A DNA stretch of 64,000 nt from Sphingomonas lacusdianchii. GTDB lineage: Bacteria > Pseudomonadota > Alphaproteobacteria > Sphingomonadales > Sphingomonadaceae. Both the position numbers and the translations under genes were made by a program. A model generated the notes under the pieces. It was not told the DNA's origin. It did not search any database and saw only the letters and a program-made list of their open reading frames with translations. The DNA lies in NCBI RefSeq assembly GCF_022664395.1, contig NZ_JAKRET010000006.1, positions 124,001 through 188,000 of the forward strand, written 5' to 3'. Positions 55,207 to 63,616 of the stretch are shown piece by piece (within the stretch, counting starts at the first letter, position 1; every line of letters starts with the position of its first letter).

Positions 55207-55929
55207 CTACTTCGTCACCAGCGTCACGATCGACAGCCCCGGCGGCATCGGAATGCGCCCGAGCAGATGCCGCTCCAGCCGGAAGATCGTCTCGAACGCG
55301 GTATTCAGCGCCTTGGGCGGGGGCGAATCGTCGCTGTCGTCCTTGCCGGTCAGCTTGCCCGCGACACGCGCCGCCACCGCAGCCGGAAACAGCAGTGAGT
55401 TGAAATAGCGCAGGCCTTCATGCTTCAGGCCGGCATCGGCGATCGCCTTGGCTAGCGTCGCCTTCGAATAGCGGCGATGGTGGTGGTTCACCACGTCATG
55501 CGCGCTCCACATCCATTGATGCGCGGGTACGGTGACGAGGATCTTGCCGCCCGGGGCCAGCCGGTCGGCCATGCCGCGGAACGTCGCGACGTCGTCCTCG
55601 ATATGCTCGACCACGTCGAGCACCGCGATCATGTCATAGTGCGCGCTGACCCCGGCGAGCGTCGGCAGCGGCGCGGTGCCGACCGGCTTGCCCAGCCGCT
55701 CGCTGGCGATCTCGCGCGCCGCCGGATCGATCTCGATCGCGTCGACCGTGCCGAACCCGGCCAGCATCGGCAGGTTGTGGCCCGTGCCGCACCCGATTTC
55801 GAGGATGCGCGCACCCGGCTTCAATCCCGCATAGCGTGCGACATAATCGGCGAGGATCTCGCGCCGCGCGCGATACCACCAATGCGTCGAGTCGTGCGCC
55901 GCCATGCGGTCGTAAACGATGCGGTCCAT
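55207..55929 (-). CDS. SAM-dependent class I methyltransferase
   Basis: A 240-residue methyltransferase. The SAM motif is ILEIGCGTGHNLPML near residue 44, with an acidic post-motif (DAIEID). It also has DVVEHIEDDVATF near residue 105 and LVTVPAHQWMWSAHDVVNHHHRRYS near residue 135, a pattern of the type 11/12 group near sugar and lipid-linked synthesis genes. The target is unknown. The upstream GtrA gene ends two bases before its start, so the two are cotranscribed. Confidence 0.87.
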   Translation of the reverse strand: MDRIVYDRMAAHDSTHWWYRARREILADYVARYAGLKPGARILEIGCGTGHNLPMLAGFGTVDAIEIDPAAREIASERLGKPVGTAPLPTLAGVSAHYDMIAVLDVVEHIEDDVATFRGMADRLAPGGKILVTVPAHQWMWSAHDVVNHHHRRYSKATLAKAIADAGLKHEGLRYFNSLLFPAAVAARVAGKLTGKDDSDDSPPPKALNTAFETIFRLERHLLGRIPMPPGLSIVTLVTK

Positions 55930-55930
55930 C

Positions 55931-56362
55931 TTATCCGAATACCCATGAACGATTGAGCGCGAAGGTGGCGAAGGGGGTGACCAGCACGGCGGGGACCAGC
56001 GGCACCCAGTCCGCCATGCCCGCCAGATCGACCAGCCCGAAGGTGAACAGCGCGTTCAGCACCATGCCGAAACCCTGCACCAGCAGGAACTTGACCGGCT
56101 GTTCCGCCCCTTCCGAGCGCGTGCCATGGTCGCGAAAGCTCCACCGGCCATGCGCGACCCAGCCGAACGCGGCAGCGACGACGAAGGCCGGCACGACCGC
56201 AACGAACGCATAGCCGGTCGGCAGCACATAGGTGACCAGCGGCAGGTACACGATCGCATAGATCACCGTCGACAATCCGCCGACGATGCCGAACCGGATC
56301 AATTGGCCCAGCACCCCGTCGGGTATCAGTCGTTCGATCCGCGCGATCACCCGCGTGCCCAC
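55931..56362 (-). CDS. GtrA-family membrane protein
   Basis: A 143-residue protein with four membrane segments. The GtrA pattern includes LIRFGIVGGLSTVIYAIVYLPL, FVVAAAFGWVAHGRWSFRD and AFALNRSWVFG-type C-terminus (FATFALNRSWVFG). GtrA proteins flip undecaprenyl-linked glucose made by GtrB. I use the GTG at 56362, which has AAGGA five to six bases upstream; a GTG at 56350 is an alternative. It precedes the methyltransferase gene. Its likely glycosyltransferase partner is at 48042-49058. Confidence 0.82.
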   Translation of the reverse strand: MGTRVIARIERLIPDGVLGQLIRFGIVGGLSTVIYAIVYLPLVTYVLPTGYAFVAVVPAFVVAAAFGWVAHGRWSFRDHGTRSEGAEQPVKFLLVQGFGMVLNALFTFGLVDLAGMADWVPLVPAVLVTPFATFALNRSWVFG

Positions 56363-56456
56363 CCTTGTCCTTTGCGCGCCATCCGATACAGCGCCGCCTT
56401 TGCCACCATGGCTGGACAGCCGCCGTAGATTGCGCGGCGCGCGGGGGAAAGTAGTT

Positions 56457-58280
56457 TTGACCAGGCATCCCTCCTTCGCCCACGAACTCGACCGGCACTG
56501 GCTGCGCTGGCTGTTGCTCGCCTGGGTCGTGCTGGCGGCATGGTTCCTGTGGCAACGCTGGAACGCGGTCCACTGGCTGGCCCTGTCCGACACCGACGAC
56601 AATATGCGGCTGATGCAGGTCCGCGCATGGCTGGGCGGGCAAGGCTGGTATGATCTGCGCCAGTACCGGCTGAACCCGCCGGGCGGGCTCGATATCCACT
56701 GGTCGCGGCTGGTCGACCTGCCGATCGCCGGATTGATCCTGTTGCTCAAACCCTTTGCCGGACCGGTCTGGGCGGAGCGGCTGGCGGTCGGCATCGCGCC
56801 GCTGTTGCCGATGGGGGTCGCGCTGATCGCCCTGTCGGTGACGGTGCGGCGGCTGGTGTCGCCGGTCGCATGGCCGCTCGCGGTGCTGTTCCTGCTCGGC
56901 TGTTCGTCGACGCTGTTGATGTTCATGCCCGAACGCATCGACCATCATGGCTGGCAGCTCGCCTGCCTCGCCTGGACCGTCGCCGGCATCGCCGATCGCA
57001 AACAGGCGCGCGGCGGGATGGTCGTCGGCCTGTCCTCGGCCGCCTCGCTGACCATCGGCCTCGAGCTTCTCCCCTATTGCGCGATGGCCGGGGCGATCGT
57101 CGCCTTGCGCTGGGTGTGGGACCGGGCGGAGGCGCGGCGGCTCACCGTCTATGGCGCGACGCTGGCCGGCGCGAGCGCGATCGGCTTCGTCGCCTTCGCC
57201 TCCAACGCCAATTACGCGATGCGCTGCGACGCGCTGACCCCGGTCTGGCTGTCGGCGGTGGTCGCGGGCGGTGCGCTGCTGGTGCTGATCGCGCGGATCG
57301 GACCGAAGGCGTGGAGCGTGCGCCTCGTGCTGACGCTGATTGCGGGCGGTGCGTTGGCCGGTGCCTTCGCGACGCTGTTCCCGCAATGCCTCGGGCGGCC
57401 CGAGGGCGTGTCGGAGGAACTGGCGCGCACCTGGCTCAACAATGTCCGCGAGGCGAAACCACTCTACACCATGCCGGGGCGGACCATCTTGCTGATCGTC
57501 ACCGGGCCGATCATCGGTCTGCTGGGCGCGATCTTCGCGACGTGGCGCGCGCGGCGTTCGGCCGATTTCGTCGGCTGGGCGGTGGTCACGCTGTTCACGA
57601 CCTTCGCCGTGGCGATGCTGTTCTGGCAGATCCGCTCCGGCCCCGCCGCCCAACTGCTGGCGATCCCCGGTACGGTGGCGCTGGCATGGATCGTCGTGCC
57701 GTGGCTGCTGTCGCGCAAGAGCGCGGTGGTGCGGGTGCTCGGCACGGCGGCGCTGGTCTCGCTGCTCGTGCTCGGCAACCTGTTCGTGGATCAGGTGGGC
57801 AAGCTGCTGTCGATGCTGCCCGACAGCGGCCTGACCAGCCATGTCCGCATCAAGCCGCAGGACGCGCGCACCAAGGTGATCCTGCGCGCCGGCGCCCGCT
57901 GCGCCAGCCTGCCCGCGCTACAGGCACTGAACCGGATCCCGGCGGCGGTGATGTTCACCCATGTCGATCTTGGCCCCCGCCTGATCGTCGCGACGCATCA
58001 TGACGGCATCACCGGCCCCTATCATCGCAATGGCGACGCGATCCTCGACGTGCACCATGCGTTTCAGGGCGATCCCGACAATTTCCGCACCATCGCCCGC
58101 CGCCATGGCGCGACCTATTTGCTGACCTGCCCCAACATGGCGGAAACCACCGTCTATCGCGCCCGATCGCCCGGCGGTTTCTACGACCTGCTCGCGCATA
58201 ACAAGGTGCCCGACTGGCTGACCCCGGTGCCGCTGCCCAAGGGGTCGCCGCTCCGGCTGTGGCGGATCGAGTATCGGTGA
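56457..58280 (+). CDS. Polytopic membrane glycosyltransferase-like protein (GT-C type)
   Basis: A 607-residue protein with about 11 or 12 membrane segments and a soluble C-terminal part (about 480-607). The first periplasmic loop contains an acidic motif DTDDNMRLMQVR near residue 42, then HWSRLVDLP. This is the place and style of the catalytic Asp of GT-C transferases. The C-terminal part has TCPNMAETTVYRARSPGG. The substrate is unknown. I place the start at TTG 56457, with GGGGGAAAG upstream; earlier in-frame starts lie in the GtrA promoter region. The next gene begins in its stop. Confidence 0.75.
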   Translation: MTRHPSFAHELDRHWLRWLLLAWVVLAAWFLWQRWNAVHWLALSDTDDNMRLMQVRAWLGGQGWYDLRQYRLNPPGGLDIHWSRLVDLPIAGLILLLKPFAGPVWAERLAVGIAPLLPMGVALIALSVTVRRLVSPVAWPLAVLFLLGCSSTLLMFMPERIDHHGWQLACLAWTVAGIADRKQARGGMVVGLSSAASLTIGLELLPYCAMAGAIVALRWVWDRAEARRLTVYGATLAGASAIGFVAFASNANYAMRCDALTPVWLSAVVAGGALLVLIARIGPKAWSVRLVLTLIAGGALAGAFATLFPQCLGRPEGVSEELARTWLNNVREAKPLYTMPGRTILLIVTGPIIGLLGAIFATWRARRSADFVGWAVVTLFTTFAVAMLFWQIRSGPAAQLLAIPGTVALAWIVVPWLLSRKSAVVRVLGTAALVSLLVLGNLFVDQVGKLLSMLPDSGLTSHVRIKPQDARTKVILRAGARCASLPALQALNRIPAAVMFTHVDLGPRLIVATHHDGITGPYHRNGDAILDVHHAFQGDPDNFRTIARRHGATYLLTCPNMAETTVYRARSPGGFYDLLAHNKVPDWLTPVPLPKGSPLRLWRIEYR

Positions 58281-58918
58281 TCCCGCCGCGCGTCATCGCC
58301 TATTGGCAGCACCTTTTCGGCGGAAGGGAAGCGTTCGTCGCTGGCGCGGTGTCGCTTGCGATCAATGGCTCGCTCGATACGGCGCGGGCCGCGATGATTC
58401 TCACCCGCGACGACGGCACCGTGTCGGTGGCACTCCAACCATCACTTGCCGAACGGGCGCAGCTGCTCGATGCCGGAAGCATCTCGCTTCCGGACCTTCG
58501 CACGCGACTCGCTGCATCCGGGATCGTGCTCGTGCGCCGTGTGACCGAAGCCGACCGGGACGCTTTCGACCGATTCTATCGATCGGCATCACCGCAGGAC
58601 CGCGACGATGCATGGGTCGAATTCGATCACGCTGCGGTGTTCGGCAGTTTCGACGGCGACCGGCTGGTCTGCGCCGCCAGCATGGTGCCATGGCCGGAGA
58701 GTCCGCTTGCCGATCTCGGCGTGCTAACCCTTCCCGACGCGCGCGGGCGCGGCCATGCCCGCGCAGTCATTGCCGCAATCGCAGACCACGCCGTCACGGC
58801 CGGATATGAACCGCAATATCGTTGCCAGACCGACAATCGTGCATCGGTTGCGCTCGCACGGTCGGCGGGGTTCGGCTCACTCGGTCAATGGGAAGTGATT
58901 CGCCCCTTCGACGACTGA
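58277..58918 (+). CDS. GNAT-family N-acetyltransferase
   Basis: A 213-residue protein whose C-terminal half has the acetyl-CoA loop LPDARGRGHARAVIAAIADHA near residue 155 and the NRASVALARSAGFGSLG pattern. The N-terminal half has GGREAFVAGAV and RRVTEADRDAF. The substrate is unknown. GTG 58277 overlaps the preceding stop by four bases, so it is coupled to the membrane protein. Confidence 0.85.
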   Translation: MIPPRVIAYWQHLFGGREAFVAGAVSLAINGSLDTARAAMILTRDDGTVSVALQPSLAERAQLLDAGSISLPDLRTRLAASGIVLVRRVTEADRDAFDRFYRSASPQDRDDAWVEFDHAAVFGSFDGDRLVCAASMVPWPESPLADLGVLTLPDARGRGHARAVIAAIADHAVTAGYEPQYRCQTDNRASVALARSAGFGSLGQWEVIRPFDD

Positions 58919-58932
58919 TCCCCAAACGCGAA

Positions 58933-58961
58933 GCGCCCGCCCCCTTGCCGGGGACGGGCGC
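58933..58961. terminator. Hairpin between convergent genes
   Basis: GCGCCCG (58933-58939) pairs with CGGGCGC (58955-58961), extended by four G-C pairs after one mismatch around TTGCC. It lies between the GNAT gene and the small gene at 58986. No T-run is present on either side. Confidence 0.55.
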
Positions 58962-58985
58962 CTCAGACCGATAAGGCCCTGTCGC

Positions 58986-59279
58986 TTAGCGGGCAGCGAC
59001 CTGCTGCGCCGGGGTCAGCGGCTTGGCGATGCGGAAGCGGACCGGACGGCCGCCGACTTCGCCCGACACGGTGCGGTCGCGCACTTCGAGGCGGAACGGC
59101 TCGCCGCTGGTGACGACGGTGCCCGACAGCACGGTCGCGCCATTGTCGGCGACGCTGCGGGTATAGTCGAACTTGTAGCCGTCACGCTCGATCTCGCTCG
59201 CCGAAGCGAGGGTCGGGATCAGCATGCCCGCGGCGACGAGGGCGACACGAAAAGCGGCGGCGGCGGCAAAGCTGCGCAT
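58986..59279 (-). CDS. Small exported protein of unknown function
   Basis: A 97-residue exported protein with a signal peptide (about 1-28, ending ASASE). Its mature part has alternating strands such as DGYKFDYTRSVADNGATVLSG and PFRLEVRDRTVSGEVGGRPVRF. No family is recognised. GGAG lies eight bases before ATG 59279. It is likely a single-gene unit, as a hairpin follows it. Confidence 0.7.
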   Translation of the reverse strand: MRSFAAAAAFRVALVAAGMLIPTLASASEIERDGYKFDYTRSVADNGATVLSGTVVTSGEPFRLEVRDRTVSGEVGGRPVRFRIAKPLTPAQQVAAR

Positions 59280-59404
59280 GGTGTTTCTCCGGCTGGTTGA
59301 GGGGTGACGCTCGTGCGTCGTTTCGTTGCCAGAGTTGTGCATGGTGCAGCGCAATATCGCAACTGCACAGGTTTTTACCGCAATTGCAGAAAACGAAATC
59401 GGAA

Positions 59405-59788
59405 TTAGGGTAAAAAGCGATTCACCACATCGCGGGCCAGCCGCGCCGGTCGCTTCGTCCCCGCGTCGAGCGAGCACCAGGTGCTCTGCACCTCGGCCAG
59501 CACCTCTTCGCCGCGCTGGATCAGCGTCGAGAAATAGGCGCGTACGCCCTCGACCCGTTCGGCGACGACCGTCGCGACGATCGTGTCGTCCAAGAAAGCG
59601 GGCCGCCGATAGGTGATCTCATGGCGCAGCGCGACCCACAGGTGCTTGGCCACCGCCTCGGCGGGTGCCACACGTTCCCAATAGGCGACGACCGCATCCT
59701 GGACCCATGACAGGTACACGGCATTGTTGACGTGCCCCATATGGTCGATGTCGCCCGGCGCGACGGCAAGCGGATGCTGATGTCCCAT
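59405..59788 (-). CDS. Acyl-CoA thioesterase (4-hydroxybenzoyl-CoA thioesterase type)
   Basis: A 127-residue hotdog-fold protein. The catalytic signature is DIDHMGHVNNAVYLSWVQDA near residue 13, followed by WVALRHEITYRRPAFLDD and AEVQSTWCSLDAGTKRPARL near the end. It probably hydrolyses acyl-CoA. The start at ATG 59788 is the family-like choice. It lies 118 bp downstream of cobS in the same orientation. Confidence 0.85.
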   Translation of the reverse strand: MGHQHPLAVAPGDIDHMGHVNNAVYLSWVQDAVVAYWERVAPAEAVAKHLWVALRHEITYRRPAFLDDTIVATVVAERVEGVRAYFSTLIQRGEEVLAEVQSTWCSLDAGTKRPARLARDVVNRFLP

Positions 59789-59906
59789 TGTCAGAGCGTG
59801 GGCGCTGCTGACATGCGAGTCAATGCGGGTCGCGCCGAAGCGAATGGCAACGGGCGACCGTCCGGCCGGTTGCCCGTCCATCGACGCCCGTCTCCCGGCG
59901 CCGGCG

Positions 59907-60905
59907 CTACGCCTTCGCCACCACGCTTTCGGGCAGGTCCTTGCCGAACACCCGCTGATAATATTCGGCGACCAATGCCCGCTCGGCCTCGTCGCACTTG
60001 TTCAGGAACGACAGGCGGAACGCGAAACCGACATCGCCGAAGATCAGCGCATTCTGTGCCCAGGTAATCACCGTCCGCGGGCTCATGACCGTCGAGATAT
60101 CGCCGTTGACGAATCCCCGCCGCGTCATGTCGGCGACGCGCACCATCTTCTCGACCGTGTCCTTGCCGCCGACCTTGTCATATTCGCCCGACTTGGCGAG
60201 CACGATCCGCGCCTCGGTGGCGGCGGGCAGGTAGTTCAGCGTGACGACGATGTTCCACCGGTCCATCTGCCCCTGATTGATCTGCTGCGTACCGTGATAC
60301 AGGCCCGACGTATCGCCCAGACCCACGGTATTCGCCGTCGCGAACAGCCGGAAATACGGATTGGGCCGGATCACGCGATTCTGGTCGAGCAGCGTCAGCT
60401 TGCCCTCGGTCTCCAGCACGCGCTGGATCACGAACATCACGTCGGGGCGGCCGGCGTCATATTCGTCGAACACCAGCGCGGTCGGCGTCTGGAGCGCCCA
60501 GGGCAGCAACCCTTCGCGGAACTCGGTGATCTGCTGCCCGTCCTTCAGCACGATCGCGTCGCGCCCGATCAGGTCGATGCGGCTGATATGCGCGTCGAGG
60601 TTGATGCGGATGCACGGCCAGTTCAGCCTTGCTGCGACCTGTTCGATATGCGTCGACTTGCCGGTGCCGTGATAGCCCTGCACCATCACCCGCCGATTGT
60701 GCGCAAAGCCCGCAAGGATCGCCAGCGTCGTGTCGGGATCGAACACATAGGCCGGATCGGCATCGGGCACGCGTTCGTCGGCGACCGAGAAAGCGGGAAC
60801 TTCGAGATCGCTGTCGATGCCGAACATCTCGCGCACCTTCACCATCCGGTCGGGTGCGCTCAGGATCGTGGTCGCGGCAGCTTCGGGCAGGGTATCGGTA
60901 GTCAT
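59907..60905 (-). CDS. cobS: Cobaltochelatase subunit CobS (AAA+ ATPase)
   Basis: AAA+ ring subunit that works with CobT and CobN in cobalt insertion. The 332-residue product has Walker [11 protein letters not shown] near residue 77, Walker [11 protein letters not shown] near residue 142, [15 protein letters not shown] and the C-terminal [26 protein letters not shown]. It is well matched to the alphaproteobacterial CobS. The start is ATG 60905. It is separated by 12 kb from cobT. Its neighbours are thioesterase and an HxlR regulator. Confidence 0.95.
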   Translation of the reverse strand: MTTDTLPEAAATTILSAPDRMVKVREMFGIDSDLEVPAFSVADERVPDADPAYVFDPDTTLAILAGFAHNRRVMVQGYHGTGKSTHIEQVAARLNWPCIRINLDAHISRIDLIGRDAIVLKDGQQITEFREGLLPWALQTPTALVFDEYDAGRPDVMFVIQRVLETEGKLTLLDQNRVIRPNPYFRLFATANTVGLGDTSGLYHGTQQINQGQMDRWNIVVTLNYLPAATEARIVLAKSGEYDKVGGKDTVEKMVRVADMTRRGFVNGDISTVMSPRTVITWAQNALIFGDVGFAFRLSFLNKCDEAERALVAEYYQRVFGKDLPESVVAKA

Positions 60906-60965
60906 GCGGGCCTTTCGCGTGGGCACAGGGGAGCGCCCGCGGTCCTTTAGGACGAAGCGGGCCGC

Positions 60966-61634
60966 CTACTCAACCTTCGGCGGCAATCGGAACAGCGACG
61001 TGAACCGTTCGGCAATCGCCCGGTTCCCCTCGACCGCGATCGCCGCCACCGTCGCCAGCGGCCGTCCGCCATACACGACCGGCAGGAACGCCGACGGCGC
61101 GCCCGACAGCGTCGCATCGACCACCCCCTGTCCCCGCCGGACCTGCAGCGCGCCATCGGCCAGCGTCGCGACATAGCCATCGTCGCCGAACCGGAACGCC
61201 ACCCGCGCCTGCCACTCCCCCGCCCGCTCCGCCACCAGCAGCATCTTCAGCGACAGCATCAGCGACACGGCGGAGAAGGGCAGCGTCGGATCATGCGTCG
61301 GCGACCGCAGCGCCCATTTCGCCAGCGCCAGCACGACGTCCTCGCTCTCATAGCCCCAGCGCGTCAGTTCATAGACCTGCACATTGGCGGGCGGCGGCAG
61401 GCGGTGGCGATGGACGATCCCCACCGCCTCGAGTCCCGCCAGCCGCTGCGTCAGTACATTGGCGCTGATCCCCGGCAGACCGGCGCGCAATTCGCCAAAG
61501 CGGCGCGGCCCCAGCAGCAATTCGCGCATCAGCAGCAGCGCCCAGCGCTCGCCGACATATTCCATACCCAATGCCGCGCCGCATGCATCGTCATAGCGTC
61601 GCCGATCGGCCTTGGTTACTTTTTCTAACTCCAT
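60966..61634 (-). CDS. HxlR-family regulator with ligand-binding-like C-terminus
   Basis: A 222-residue regulator. Residues 1-115 form the winged helix-turn-helix, with GMEYVGERWALLLMRELLLGPRRF, GISANVLTQRLAGLEAVGIVHR and YELTRWGYESEDV. Residues about 120-222 have an SCP2-like look (FSAVSLMLSLKMLL, then VRRGQGVVDATLSGAPSAFL). The start at ATG 61634 sits inside the palindrome at 61613-61654. It is divergent from the VOC-DUF1428 operon and probably regulates it and itself. Confidence 0.88.
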   Translation of the reverse strand: MELEKVTKADRRRYDDACGAALGMEYVGERWALLLMRELLLGPRRFGELRAGLPGISANVLTQRLAGLEAVGIVHRHRLPPPANVQVYELTRWGYESEDVVLALAKWALRSPTHDPTLPFSAVSLMLSLKMLLVAERAGEWQARVAFRFGDDGYVATLADGALQVRRGQGVVDATLSGAPSAFLPVVYGGRPLATVAAIAVEGNRAIAERFTSLFRLPPKVE

Positions 61635-61654
61635 AGTTGCAGTTTGTAACCCAA
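61613..61654. promoter_or_regulatory. Operator-like inverted repeat at the HxlR/VOC divergent promoter
   Basis: TTGGTTAC (61613-61620) and GTAACCCAA (61646-61654) form an inverted repeat with a 25-bp centre that contains the HxlR start codon (61632-61634). The second half lies about 50 bp upstream of the VOC start. This fits an autoregulated site for the adjacent HxlR protein, but it is inferred. Confidence 0.5.
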
Positions 61655-61704
61655 GGGCGCACCCAAGACAAACAGCGATTCGAGAGGGCCGGGGAGAGGG
61701 TGCC

Positions 61705-62130
61705 ATGTCGAAGATGATTTTCGTGAACCTCGCGGTGGCCGATGTGCCTGCCGCGACACGATTTTACGAAGCGATCGGCTTCGTGAAGGACGAGCGTTTC
61801 TCGAACGATCGCGGATCGGGAATGACGTGGTCGGAAAGCATCCACGTCATGCTGCTCGACCGCGATTTCTACGCGACCTTCACACCAAAGCGGATCATCG
61901 ATGCGCGGACCGAAAGCGGCGTGCTGCTGGCGCTGTCGTTCGACGATCGCGCCGCCGTCGACGCGATTACCGACGCCGCGCTGGCGGCGGGCGGACGCGA
62001 GCTCCACGATCCCGAGGACGAAGGTTATATGTACAGCCGCGCGTTCGAGGATCTCGACGGCCATGGCTGGGGGCCGTTCACCATGGACATGGCCGCCGCC
62101 GCTGCCGCCCATGAAGGAGCCGGCGCATGA
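61705..62130 (+). CDS. VOC-family (glyoxalase-like) protein
   Basis: A 141-residue VOC fold. It opens MSKMIFVNLAVADVPAATRFYEAIGF and closes with GYMYSRAFEDLDGHGWGPF, both typical of glyoxalase/bleomycin-resistance-like proteins. Metal-ligand residues are not certain from sequence. GGGGAGAGGG precedes ATG 61705. The stop overlaps the DUF1428 gene by four bases (ATGA). The function is probably small-molecule modification or resistance, not defined. Confidence 0.88.
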   Translation: MSKMIFVNLAVADVPAATRFYEAIGFVKDERFSNDRGSGMTWSESIHVMLLDRDFYATFTPKRIIDARTESGVLLALSFDDRAAVDAITDAALAAGGRELHDPEDEGYMYSRAFEDLDGHGWGPFTMDMAAAAAAHEGAGA

Positions 62131-62852
62131 CCTATATCGACGGTTTCGTGACCCCCGTCCCGCGCGCCAGCCGCGCCGCCTATGAAGCCCATGTCGCGCA
62201 GGCGGCGGCGATCTTCGCCGATCTTGGCGCGACGCGGCTGGTCGAATGCCGGGGCGACGACGTGCCGGCGGGCAAGCACACCGACTTCGCCCGATCGGTC
62301 GCCCTGACCGACAACGAGGACGTGCTGTTCAGCTGGATCGAATATCCCGACCGCACGACCCGCGACGCGGCGGGCGCGGCGATGATGGCCGATCCGCGGA
62401 TGGAAGCGCTCGGCATGCCGTTCGACGGCAAGCGCATGATCTATGGCGGGTTCGACGCCGTGATGGTCAGCGGCGACGACGCGACGCCGGGCTATGTCGA
62501 TGGCTGCCTGACTCCGGTCCGCAGCGAGGACCGCGCCGCCTATCTCGCCTTCTCGGCCGAATCGGCGCAGGTGTTTCGCGATCACGGCGCGTTGCGCGTC
62601 GTGGAGGGCTGGGGCGACGACGTGCCGCCGGGCAAGCACACCGACTATGCCCGCGCCGTCGACCTGCAACCGGGCGAGATCGCCTGTTATTCGTGGATCG
62701 AATGGCCGTCGAAGGACGCGCGCGACGCCGGGTGGCAGGCGGTGATGGCCGATCCGCGCATGGCCGATCGCGAAATGCCCTGCGATGGCAGGCGCATGGT
62801 CTATGGCGGTTTCACCCCGATCTTCGACCAGCGCATGGGAGCAGGCGCATGA
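62127..62852 (+). CDS. Tandem DUF1428 protein
   Basis: A 241-residue protein made of two similar halves (about 1-115 and 120-238). Each has YxDGxxTPV at the start, a DDVPxGKHTDxAR motif (residues about 44-57 and 165-178) and a MxxDPRM stretch. Each ends with RMxYGGF. DUF1428 proteins are usually a single copy of about 117 residues, so this is a fused duplication. The function is unknown. It overlaps the VOC genes on both sides by four bases. Confidence 0.9.
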   Translation: MTYIDGFVTPVPRASRAAYEAHVAQAAAIFADLGATRLVECRGDDVPAGKHTDFARSVALTDNEDVLFSWIEYPDRTTRDAAGAAMMADPRMEALGMPFDGKRMIYGGFDAVMVSGDDATPGYVDGCLTPVRSEDRAAYLAFSAESAQVFRDHGALRVVEGWGDDVPPGKHTDYARAVDLQPGEIACYSWIEWPSKDARDAGWQAVMADPRMADREMPCDGRRMVYGGFTPIFDQRMGAGA

Positions 62853-63616
62853 ACCGGCAGGGCGACTTCATCTGGTATGAATTGCTGACCAGCGACGTGG
62901 ACGCGGCAGCGCGCTTCTACACCGACGTCGTCGGGTGGCAGGTACAGGATTCAGGCATGCCCGGCATGGACTATCGCCTGTTCGTCGCCCCTGACGACGC
63001 GATGATCGGCGGGCTGATGGCGATGCCGCCGGGCATGCCCGCGCCGGTGTGGCTCGGCTATGTCGCGGTCGACGATGTCGATGCCGCCACCGCCGATTAC
63101 GTCACGCATGGCGGCACGCAGCACATGCCGCCCACCACCATCCCCGGCGTCGGCCGCATCGCGATGCTGACCGACCCGCAGGGCGCGGCGCTCTATCTGA
63201 TGCGCAGCGAGAGCGACGAAACCAGCACCGTCTTCCAGCCCGCCGACCAGGCGACGCCCGGCCATTTCGTCTGGAACCAGCTGATGGCGGCCGACCCCGA
63301 CGGTGCCATCGCCTTCTATGTCGACCGGTTCGGCTGGCGACAGGAAGGGTCGATGCCGATGGGATCGTTCGGCGACTACAAGTTCCTGCTGAACGGCGAC
63401 GTCGCGATCGGCGCGGCGATGGGCATGGTGCCCGGCGGCAAGCCCGGCTGGCAATATTCCACCCATGTCGCCGATATCGACCATGCTGCCGACCGGATCA
63501 CGGGGGGCGGCGGCACGATCCTGCAGGGGCCGGACCAGATCCCCGGCGGCAGCTATTCGATCGTCGCCACCGATCCGCAAGGTGCGCGCTTCGGCCTCGT
63601 CGGACCGCGCCGATGA
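62849..63616 (+). CDS. Double VOC-domain protein
   Basis: A 255-residue protein with two VOC domains (about 1-125 and 130-255). The first opens with FIWYELLTSDVDAAARFYTDVVGW and the second with FVWNQLMAADPDGAIAFYVDRFGW. It resembles glyoxalase-like antibiotic-resistance or hydroxylase-linked proteins. ATG 62849 overlaps the DUF1428 stop. Its own stop overlaps the next gene. The substrate is unknown. Confidence 0.88.
   Translation: MNRQGDFIWYELLTSDVDAAARFYTDVVGWQVQDSGMPGMDYRLFVAPDDAMIGGLMAMPPGMPAPVWLGYVAVDDVDAATADYVTHGGTQHMPPTTIPGVGRIAMLTDPQGAALYLMRSESDETSTVFQPADQATPGHFVWNQLMAADPDGAIAFYVDRFGWRQEGSMPMGSFGDYKFLLNGDVAIGAAMGMVPGGKPGWQYSTHVADIDHAADRITGGGGTILQGPDQIPGGSYSIVATDPQGARFGLVGPRR

Noticed and set aside
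55821..57842. 673-codon minus-strand frame extending the GtrA gene upstream
   Set aside because: The upstream part is a shadow of the plus-strand membrane protein; GtrA has its own start with a ribosome site at 56362.
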